64,000 nt of DNA from Odiellus spinosus (Eukaryota; Arthropoda; Arachnida; Opiliones; Phalangiidae), in the NCBI GenBank assembly GCA_963920705.1, contig CAWUCO010000284.1, forward strand, positions 949,222 through 1,013,221. The letters are read 5' to 3'. Under the pieces are notes generated by a model. That model worked only from the letters and a program-made list of their open reading frames with translations, searched no databases and was not told where the DNA came from. The translations under genes and the position numbers were made by a program. Shown here one piece after another: positions 56,049 through 64,000 of the stretch (position 1 is its first letter; every line of letters begins with the position of its first letter).

Positions 56049-57026
56049 ATGCAACGTATACCACAGGAGAAATTGCCTAGGCGGCTCCCAGTGAGTTTAA
56101 GAATAGCGAGCGCTCCGGCCAGAGCCACCCCATTTCCATCGGCAATTGCCATAACTCCGGATACGTGTCACTGGTTGAGCCACCAACCACTGGTGGATGG
56201 AACTGTGACTGAACCGAAGGTAGTGGCGGACAATGTTAAGATTACCGGTTATTCATCCGGTAGGTCCCTCGGCTTCTGGTTCTATGGTGGCTTCTTCAGG
56301 GAAAATATCACCAAAAACCAGATCAGGATGCCCCATTGATCCCCTATGTGGATGTCTTCTTTTCATTAAGATCTTTTCTCATCCGGAATAATATAACAAC
56401 CAGTTTTTACGATTTTGTATTAAACAATAGCGCATTATTTCCGGGGAACTTTGAGGCGGCGATCACTCACCTGGGTGTTTTTCCGGAGGAGTTAACCCAG
56501 GTTAATTTATTAAAGCACGGTACCATGGAGGGTATTTTTATTATGGTAAAGCACGGTACCATGGAGGGTATTTTTATTATGGTAAAGCACGGTACCATGG
56601 AGGGTATTTTTATTATGGTAAAGCACGGTACCATGGAGGGTATTTTTATTATGGTTGGAATTCCCCCGATGTTTGCGCGGGCATTTGTTGATCGCCAATT
56701 GGAAGATCAGGTTCGTAGGGCCTTATCGTATCAAATGTGCGCGGTGTGGGCGCGATTGGCCTGGATTTTGTCAAGGCATTAGACTCTTGCCCAAAGGAGT
56801 TGCAGAGGCAGGCCTTCTGTGCGCAGGTCGGCATCGCGAGGAGTTGCGGTCAACCGGTTTTTGTCAAGTGTAGAGGAGCTTATGCGGATTGTATTGAAGT
56901 GTTGCGTCAGGAATTACCGTCGGACCATCCGATCATTCTTTTAACTTATACCGGAAGTGTGGAGTTCGCCACGGAATTTTTGGACCATTTTTCGAATGTC
57001 TATTTAGACCCTCGAAAAAATGGCTA
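56049..57026 (+). pseudogene. TatD-nuclease-like gene, decayed
   Basis: A first frame (56,049-56,336; Arg/Pro/Ala-rich) follows a possible acceptor (TTTTTATTAG before the ATG). The second frame has PYVDVFFSLRSFL and GNFEAAITHLGVF, four copies of a 12-residue repeat, then GIPPMFARAFVDRQ. After a frame change near 56,730 comes GVGAIGLDFVKA, ELQRQAFCAQVGIARSCGQP, VKCRGAYADCIEVLRQ and LLTYTGSVEFATEFLDHF. In active TatD proteins the matching motifs are GEIGLD, HxR and HCFxG; here the key Glu and His are absent, so no nuclease activity is expected. Confidence 0.7.
56513..56656 (+). repeat. 36-bp in-frame tandem repeat, four copies
   Basis: TAAAGCACGGTACCATGGAG plus GGTATTTTTATTATGG is repeated four times without visible change and encodes KHGTMEGIFIMV each time. 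The identity of the copies points to a recent expansion within an already dead gene. Confidence 0.95.
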
Positions 57027-57431
57027 ATATGCGGGGGTTGCCATTCCCTGGATTGGCCCGAATAGTTCGAGAAAATACCTATCGCATTCTGCGTATTTGA
57101 GGGATAGGTTAAGCGGAGTTATAGGAGAGTAGCCGATTTTTGTAGCGATGTTTGGGGTGGTTTTTTTTTTATTTTTTCGTTCAGGTTATAGTTTTCCTGG
57201 CTAGGTTTTTTTTTTTTTTTTTTTTTTTGGTTTTCTCCATTTTTTGTGGGTTTTGGGGAATTTTTTTTTGTTGTTTGATTTTTGTTTTGTGTTTTTTGGT
57301 GTATTGCCCTAGTGTCGGGTTACTTTTTTCTTTTGTTCCATTAAAGTTGTTCTTCCTGGTTTTTGTTTTTGCTTTTGTTCTTTTTTTTTGTCTTTCTCCT
57401 AGGGTCTTTACTTTTTTACGGGGTGGGGTAT
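57027..57431 (+). other. T-rich stretch
   Basis: Long T runs with GGTTTT and CTTTT motifs. The open frames here on both strands come from the composition. It may be the 3' untranslated region of the TatD-like gene. Confidence 0.5.
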
Positions 57432-57750
57432 TGTAACGGGGTGCCACTTACCTATAGAAGGAAAGTCCTTAGGTTCTCTTTGATCTAGATTTCATCATGG
57501 TTAAACTCTAACTGAGCTCTACCCCTTCATCTCACTTTGGAGGAAGACTTGGGATAGAGGGCGCTACAAGCAACGGCCTAGTTCATGTGATAAGACGTTA
57601 ATCAGGAAGGATATATAAAGAAGACCGACAGGATTCTAGGGGGTTGGTCGGAGGCTACGAACGAAGGATCTCCTGTTATTCATTTTTAAATATTAACTTA
57701 TTTTACTGTATAATTTTAATCAGGAGTAATTAAAAAAGTTATGTTATACA
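57432..57750 (+). repeat. probable LTR of a second Ty3/gypsy-type element
   Basis: Starts TGTAACGGGGTGCCACTTAC, a common invertebrate gypsy LTR start; has TATATAA at about 57,612 and then a likely transcript start region; a TATACA end is possible at 57,750. It is followed within 100 bp by gag. No second LTR copy lies in the window, so the right border is approximate. Confidence 0.5.
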
Positions 57751-57842
57751 TGTTAAACGGCGCCACGTTTATTTAGAGTTTCAGCCTATAGATAGCCGCC
57801 CAACTACAGTTTAAAAGGAAAAGCTTTAGGTTAGTATCGCGC

Positions 57843-58345
57843 TGAAGAATGCGAGCGTATTTTATCTTTGCCAGCATTTATAGCTAAATTAAAAGGGAAA
57901 TTTTTATCGTCTGCTAAGGAACAAAAACTTAAAACAGAAATATTACAAACTAAGCAGTTAATGAATGAACCGGTTGCAACATATATTGACAGGGTACAAC
58001 ATCTTAATTTACCTTTGAGCGAATCCATAGTGGAATCCCATTTAGCTCAGCATTTAGTGGAAAATATGAAACCCGAGATCAGTAGATTTTTACCTAGTGA
58101 ATATACATCTTTAGTATTACTATCTGACAGCGCAGTAAACTTAGAGAAAAGAAATAAAGTCTATATAAATCTAACATCAACGACATCTAGACCTAAACCT
58201 ACTCCTACTACAAACCCAACTCCTACAGTTAGAGGGACAATCGCAACCTGCTAGGACAGGCAGAGGGCTTAGTCACTCCAATTTAACGTGTCATTATTGC
58301 AATAAAACTGGACATATTGTCCAGATTTACCGGGAAACATTTAGG
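57843..58345 (+). pseudogene. gag: gag fragment of the second LTR element
   Basis: The frame 57,868-58,252 has LKGKFLSSAKEQKLKTEI, EPVATYIDRVQHLNL and a Thr/Pro-rich end. In the next frame a zinc knuckle CHYCNKTGHIVQ follows at about 58,285 but lacks its last Cys. This matches the C-terminal capsid and nucleocapsid of Ty3/gypsy gag. Confidence 0.7.
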
Positions 58346-58439
58346 CAGGTATAAGCGTAGGGGTTGGTATTCCTGCCGAAAACAAACCCCTTTAGACCGT
58401 TCATCTTTAGGCAGTGTAAAAATAGGCCATCAACCATCT

Positions 58440-58965
58440 TTTGCCTTACCTCTCACTTTTCCATCTACGAAATTACCCGCACATATCTTTTTTTGCTAGA
58501 ATCGATAACGGAGCTGAAGGTAGTTTTTTGTCTCTAGATACATATTTTAAACTTAAAGACACTCAGGATTCAGTAGAACTTATAGATGATTGCGCTTTTA
58601 TGCCAAATGGACACTTTTTACCAACTGAAGGGAAGGACATTTTAGAGTTTAGGATGAGTAATATCTTATTTACTCGTGAATTTATGTTAGTACCTAACCT
58701 CTATTGTCCTGTTATTTTAGGTCATGATTTTTTCATACAACATCAGGCTATTATTAATTATAAAGACAAGATCCTACAACTGGATAATAATGTATTTCAG
58801 TTAGTCAATGCTCCCATACCTACTTTTCCAACTTTAGACACAGACATTTCAGGTATTGTTACATCCGCTGTGGAGGATAGTTCTGTTACACCTATACAAA
58901 AACAAGAACTTAGGCTCTTGTTAGAGCAATTTCCTACCTTGATCTCTGGAAAATTAGGTCTAGTA
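58440..58965 (+). pseudogene. retropepsin-like protease fragment of the second LTR element
   Basis: FFARIDNGAEGSFLSLD gives a DNGA active-site motif (DTGA/DSGA is usual), followed by MLVPNLYCPVILGHDFF, the typical ILGxDF block. The frame continues into IQKQELRLLLEQFPTLI, the usual start of gypsy RT, and is then cut by the minisatellite. No RT or integrase of this element remains. Confidence 0.78.
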
Positions 58966-59686
58966 GTAAGATTCAGCCGGGCCAGCAGTAAGTTTCAGCC
59001 GGGCCAGCAGTAAGTTTCAGCCGGGCCAGCAGTAAGTTTCAGCCGGGCCAGAAGTAAGATTCAGCCGGGCCAGAAGTAAGATTCAGCCGGGCCAGAAGTA
59101 AGATTCAGCCGGGCCAGAAGTAAAATTCAGCCGGGCCAGAAGTAAGATTCAGCCGGGCCAGAAGTAAGATTCAGCCGGGCCAGCAGTAAGTTTCAGCCGG
59201 GCCAGCAGTAAGTTTCAGCCGGGCCAGCAGTAAGTTTCAGCCGGGCCAGCAGTAAGTTTCAGCCGGGCCAGCAGTAAGTTTCAGCCGGGCAAGCAGTAAG
59301 TTTCCGCCGGGCCAGCAGTAAGTTTCCGCCGGGCCAGCAGTAAGTTTCCGCCGGGCCAGCAGTAAGTTTCAGCCGGGCCAGCAGTAAGTTTCAGCCGGGT
59401 CAGCAGTAAGTTTCAGCCGGGTCAGCAGTAAGTTTCAGCCGGGTCAGCAGTAAGTTTCAGCCGGGCCAGCAGTAAGTTTCAGCCGGGCCAGCAGTAAGTT
59501 TCAGCCGGGCCAGCAGTAAGTTTCAGCCGGGCCTGCAGTAAGTTTCAGCCGGGCCAGCAGTAAGTTTCAGCCGGGCCAGCAGTAAGTAAGTTTCAGCCGG
59601 GCCAGCAGTAAGTTTCAGCCGGGCCAGCAGTAAGTTTCAGCTGCCAGCTGGGTCAAAAGTAAGTTTCAGCCGGGCCAGAAGTTTCA
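58966..59686 (+). repeat. 22-bp minisatellite, about 33 copies
   Basis: Unit AGTAAGTTTCAGCCGGGCCA followed by GC, with variants GCCAGAAGTAAGATTC, GTCAGC and TTTCCGCC in blocks. Each copy contains GTAAGT and TTTCAG, sequences matching splice donor and acceptor consensus. It terminates the protease/RT frame of the LTR element. Confidence 0.97.
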
Positions 59687-60747
59687 ATGTACAAAAGCAT
59701 AAACCAACTTCTCAACAAGGATCAAAAAGCATTTCAAAGGGATATTCAACCAAACGTATAGTTAAAAGTACAGAATATTCATTCGGTTATGTTTGTTACG
59801 GCTATGAAGCATTGAACAGTTTTCAGAACTCGTACTTCACCCTAATTAATACGGCATTGGACTTTCCCTACCCCCAATTTACAGAGCTGATTACTAGTAT
59901 CGTTCAATATAAATCAGCCCATTGACAGAATATGTTCAGGCTATGGAACATTAAGCAGTTCTTAAAAGAACTGAACTTATTTGTTTAGTTTGAGGACTTG
60001 GAATAGTAGCGATACTGTACTAAACATACGATATGGCATTGAAACAAATAATAATTGGGATACACTCTCAAAGGTTTGAATCTACTACCTTTTTTCACAT
60101 GCGCAGATGATTCAAGTATCAATCGAGACCATTATTGTGGAATAGTATTCAAATCGATACTGATTATAATCAAGCTCCGTAACTTTCATTCGATGAATTA
60201 AGACGTTGAATTTTCCAATTTATTTCTTGAACTATCATTGAAAGTGAATCTTTGATTAGTTCGGCTTCTGGTTATTACAAATCAATGAAATGACTCAGTT
60301 TGCAATCCTTTTCTAATAGAAACTGAATAGTAACTGCGATAGTTATCTTGCTCTTGCGGTGCGCAGTGTAAATCTTATTTTTCCCATAATTCGCAAACCT
60401 TCATTAGCAGTTCTTAAAAGAACTATACTAATTCCCCCGGTATATTTGGTAAAAGTCATAGTGGCTGGTGAAATACTTATTCCTTGCATAGTATATCTCA
60501 CAATCAGTTCTTAAAAGAACTATAATCATTGTGTATACTAACCGTAACATGATCAGGAAACTTTTGAGTTCAAATTTCAAAACATGAACCCAATTCGTAA
60601 AATGGCTCTATTCATTTATTTAAACTTTAGAATTCTTCAAAGCATTATATTACCGTTAAATTGTAAAATGTTGATTGTTGAATTTTAGTAGTATTACTGA
60701 GCAACGACATTCTTAACCAAAATATTTTCCAATGGGCAATGGCGTCG
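59687..60747. other. AT-rich stretch with a thrice-repeated near-palindrome
   Basis: CAGTTCTTAAAAGAACT occurs at 59,956, 60,408 and 60,506. No gene recognised. Otherwise unremarkable. Confidence 0.6.
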
Positions 60748-61320
60748 GAGTGGCGCAGCATTGCCAGATCAAAAGTCTAAAATTATAGTACCTGGTTCCA
60801 AAAATTATCGATTTTTCTAGAAAATTATAGTACGCTATATTTTTGGCGCGAATTTTGAAATCAAATGCAAATATATATGACGTCGCCCACGAAAATGTTA
60901 TTTTGTTATAAAAAAACTCTTGAGCAGCCTACACTTCACTGGCAGTGGCACGCGGGGAACCTAGCGGCAGCTTAAACACAATTTATATCCCTATTGTCAA
61001 GGCTAACTCGGAGCTCTCGGGCTAGCCTATCACACACTTTGCCTCTATGGAAATACAATAGCTATAGGCTGTGGATCCCTAAGAGAGGAATAATACTAAG
61101 AAGGAGCCATGAGACGAAGCACAAAGTTGACTAAAATCAAAGTTTTCGACATGAAATCTACTATTCAAAAATTATCGCACAATTATCGGAAAAATGCACA
61201 AATTATCGCAAAAAGCGTACTATATAGTACGCCGTTGAAATTATAGTACGCCCAGAATTTTTGCTTGAAATTATCGAAATGTACTATAATTATAGTACGT
61301 CTGGCAACGCTGGAGTGGCG
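60748..61320. mobile_element. hAT-type MITE 60,756-61,312, duplication GAGTGGCG
   Basis: GAGTGGCG at 60,748-60,755 and 61,313-61,320, an exact 8-bp duplication, flanks inverted ends CAGCATTGCCAGA / CAGCGTTGCCAGA. Sub-terminal AATTATAGTAC motifs occur on both sides. 557 bp, no gene; it needs a hAT transposase from elsewhere, not necessarily the one at 8,367. Confidence 0.9.
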
Positions 61321-61493
61321 TGCCCAAAGGAAGAGTGAAAGACTATCTATAATAGGGCGTGGTAATCACAGCCAGGGGCGGAAAAAACGCTGGTCGTGGC
61401 AAAATAATATTATTATCCGATAGGAAACATTGGGAACAATGGACAATTGTCAAAAAATTATTATAGGTTCTATTCTGAAAATATTTTAAGTAT

Positions 61494-61551
61494 ATTTGTC
61501 GATCACATAATGTATATTTGTCGATCACATAATGTATATTTGTCGATCAAA
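61494..61551 (+). repeat. 22-bp tandem repeat, about 2.7 copies
   Basis: GTCGATCACATAATGTATAT plus TT repeated, the last copy changed to GTCGATCAAATATTG. Confidence 0.85.
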
Positions 61552-61652
61552 TATTGTAGATTCAATCTTTCAGACAACATATTTATAAGAATGACATCAC
61601 TAGTTTTCGATCGACAACTGGATTCCGGTATGGTAACGACACTTTAGTCATC

Positions 61653-62129
61653 TAATGGCGTTTTCCATTGGGCTTTTTCTATTGGGGAAAAAGGAGCACT
61701 CCCGAGATGAAGTAACGCCTTCCATTGGGCCGCTCACTCTCTCGGGGAGCACTCCGAACTGCACCAGCTTGAGAGACGGAGTAATGATTTCGGAGCACTC
61801 CGATCTCCAATGGAAGATAGAAATAATACTAATAATAATTTTATTTATTTTGCAAAGCAAATTCATCAATTAAGCTAAAATTAGTGAGAAATTAGATAAA
61901 AATGAGACTAGTAGATTAAGACAATTATTGAAAAAAAAATTAATGAAAAAAAAAGTCATGAACCACCGGTAGCCAGGTGCCTCTGCGCGAACAGAGTGAC
62001 TCTGGAAAACATGTCGTCTTCGTTTGGGAGGTCGCTTCGAGACCGCTCCAAGGTCCTCGGAGCGCGAGCGTTGACGTCATAAGAAAATCTGGAGCACTCT
62101 CGGCGCAGTCCCAATGGAAAACGCCATAA
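61653..62129. mobile_element. PIF/Harbinger-type MITE 61,656-62,126, duplication TAA
   Basis: TAA at 61,653-61,655 and 62,127-62,129 flanks inverted ends TGGCGTTTTCCATTGGG. A TAA/TTA target is the Harbinger signature. The interior has GGAGCACTCC motifs and no gene. Its ends resemble those of the older element at 6,231. Confidence 0.88.
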
Positions 62130-63575
62130 GTCTGCGTATGTAGACTTTTCGGTAAATCTAGTAAAACGAGAACAACGATATAAAATAAATGGCTAATAAC
62201 TTAAAAATATAAAGCCAAAATTACGCTAAGCCAAGCCTAACCAATTGTTCAAATGAAAAATTTTAACGTGGCGCAAACAAAAATTTCAGTGCCCATGAAA
62301 TTTTTTTTCTTAGTGTAAGCTACTTTTTATAGTCTCCAAACTGAACTCATCGGATCTATTTGGAACTCTCTGCAGCACTATTTACTTCCAAAAGTGTAGA
62401 AGGGAGGAAATGGTCAAATCGGCCCGTTGGAGTTGGCTAATACCGGCGAGCCAGTCGGCTCGCTCACGCAGGAGAATTGCGTGGTAGTGTAATTGTCGCG
62501 TAATATATGAAAGCTCAATAAAGACGGGTCCGCGGTTTTAGACAACAGCTTTTTTAGGGCGCTTGGCTAATTCGATCAGAACATTACCAAGAACATTATC
62601 TGAAGCGTACACTCGATTTATATGGTGGTTCGATGTTACATCATGGTTCGCGCACCAACACTAAGAGCCAAAAACGCGAACGCCACGGAAATAAATATAC
62701 TGCTAATTGGCTGATTAATCCTTATTCAATAAACTCCTTTCACAAATTCGAAGTTATAGGATATTCTAAAATTTTATTAGACATTGCCAGATTTCTTTTT
62801 CACCAGAATTTTTTTTTATCGGACAAATGTCCAGGGATCCCCCCCCCCTCGAAAATTAGAAGATACGCACATAAGAGCATTAACAATACCCCTAAGCTCT
62901 GTCGCCATAGTAACAAAGACGCTTTCTTTCAATAACAGGACAGGAGGAATGGAGCCGGATGGGAAATAAGGATTTTTTTTTTAAAGTGGACAATTGACCA
63001 CCGACCCCCTAGCCTATAATTAAGTGGTCTATGAGGAGTCACAGGCAAAACTCACAGTCACACAGACTAATAAATTTGCTTTCAATGACTCGGACCTACA
63101 AGTGTAACATTTTTACTACTAATTTTGTAGTAACAAAACTATCAAAGTCCAAACAAACTTTCAAATATTATGGAATCGAGAAACGTTTTGAAAAAATCCT
63201 TGAATTTTCTTAGTGGTCTCGTTGACCACTTACCCCCCTCCGATTTAATTTTTAAAGTGGTCCAGGCAATTTTTGAAGTGGTCATTTGCCCTCTGGCACA
63301 CGCCTTATTTCCCACGCTGATACATAGTATTCACGCGTGCGTCATCAATGACGTTCCACCAAGAATTCATACAAGCCCCAACTCTCAAGGATATTTATGT
63401 AGTAGTGCAAGAGTGGTTAATATCTTAAACCATTTGGGTGGTCAATGGTCATTTTTCCGTCTGCTTCTACTCAATCTACAGCTATCCAGCCTATCCCTCA
63501 TAATTTCATTCCCACTAGAGATAATCGGCGGTGCTTTTGAATTTGTACCTAATATTTTGTATTTAGTACTTTTAA
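62130..63575. other. non-coding stretch
   Basis: No gene recognised. GTGGTC/GACCAC-containing blocks near 62,980-63,010 and 63,210-63,290 resemble each other (TTTTAAAGTGG, TGACCAC), suggesting an old duplication. Confidence 0.4.
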
Positions 63576-63800
63576 ATGGTTGTCTGTCTAGTTAAGAAGT
63601 GTTCAAGCCGGTCAGGTAAAAAAGTAAACGAAAAAATAAGGTTTTATAGAATACCAAAAGTAATCACAACCCAGTGTGATAGAACCAAGGCCCTTTCTCA
63701 ACAAGGTAGATCAGCCTGGTTAACAATTATAAAACGTAGAGATCTTCAGGAGCGTTGTGAGCGCAATTTAAATAGAATATGCTCGAAACATTTTATCACA
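63576..63800 (+). CDS. THAP-domain protein, first exon
   Basis: From ATG at 63,576 the frame has VCLVKKCSSRS, IRFYRIPKVI, then a conserved Trp (GRSAWLTIIKRR) and RICSKHFITG, the complete C2CH signature of the THAP DNA-binding domain. The domain ends at a donor site ACAG/GTAATT (63,801), so this is a first exon. It could start a P-type transposase or a host regulator; the rest lies beyond the window or was not recognised. Confidence 0.82.
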
Positions 63801-64000
63801 GGTAATTTATCAATTCTAATTTATGTTGTACTTTAAACAACAGAGGAGACCAAGGGGGGATTATACCTCAAAAGATCTGACGTTTTTTTCGGAAATGGTG
63901 AGCCGCGCGTTTGTATATGTGAGTGACGTCACTGAATGTCTCGGTTTGGCAGGAAACCACAAAAGGAAGGCTTATGCTATAATTTCATTTTGTCTGTCAA
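63801..64000. other. intron start and window end
   Basis: Begins with the donor GTAATT. A possible acceptor near 63,842 (TTAAACAACAG) precedes AGGAGACCAAG; no exon could be confirmed before the window ends. Confidence 0.35.

Noticed and set aside
57152-57447. Open frames on both strands in the T-rich tract
   Set aside because: Poly-Phe/Leu and poly-Lys composition comes from homopolymer runs.
58966-59686. CRISPR-like array
   Set aside because: Units of 22 bp are contiguous with no unique spacers, in a eukaryotic retroelement context.

Overview
This is eukaryotic DNA, AT-rich, and most probably from an invertebrate, with an arthropod (insect) the best guess. The reasons are: short GT-AG introns of about 46 to 92 bp; a TATA box followed about 31 bp later by a TCAGT initiator, the classic insect core promoter; several mariner-type relics of the kind with the motif FQQDGAPPH; and a mix of hAT, P/THAP, Mutator-like, PIF/Harbinger and Ty3/gypsy elements. 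No bacterial operons, rRNA, tRNA or CRISPR arrays were seen. The window is essentially a stack of transposable elements with very little host sequence; the species cannot be named from the sequence.

Layout. 1-7,250: AT-rich sequence with tandem repeats and a decayed Harbinger-like element. 7,258-10,658: a probable host promoter and first coding exon, split by a complete 3,318-bp hAT transposon with an intact 653-codon transposase and an exact 8-bp target duplication. 10,775-13,722: a foldback mariner-type element whose arms are arrays of a 39-bp repeat. 15,491-17,618: three elements nested one in another, each with matching target duplications. 18,672-20,333: another large foldback element. 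22,894-24,044: an unrecognised coding exon. 25,652-27,804: a 2.15-kb TA-flanked giant hairpin. 29,755-30,558: the C-terminal part of a Polinton/virus-like protein-primed DNA polymerase B, with two apparent introns, one splitting the catalytic DTDS motif. 30,820-35,975: a P-element-like transposon with a four-exon transposase on the minus strand and a second, convergent gene on the plus strand, invaded by a TTAA-flanked element. 37,940-41,522: a decayed Mutator-like (SWIM finger) gene interrupted by TA-flanked mariner-type elements.

41,950-47,579 is a 5,630-bp two-gene DNA transposon with 28-bp perfect terminal inverted repeats and a 5-bp duplication TAATA, inserted in the gag region of a Ty3/gypsy element whose remainder runs to about 52,490. 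Its minus-strand protein has P-type RNase H motifs and its plus-strand gene is unrecognised. From 52,561 to 57,030 come gag-like pieces (interrupted by a 1,500-bp element with duplication CCTGG), then a methyl-CpG-binding-like (MBD) fragment and a TatD-nuclease-like fragment. 57,432-59,686 is a second LTR element truncated by a 22-bp minisatellite. 60,756-62,126 holds two small non-autonomous elements (hAT type with 8-bp, Harbinger type with TAA duplication). A THAP-domain exon lies at 63,576-63,800.

The most interesting signals are: (1) the two P-type elements that share a convergent two-gene architecture; (2) the MBD and TatD modules associated with Ty3/gypsy sequence; (3) the hAT insertion between a transcription start and its start codon; and (4) the repeated use of short tandem arrays to build inverted arms.
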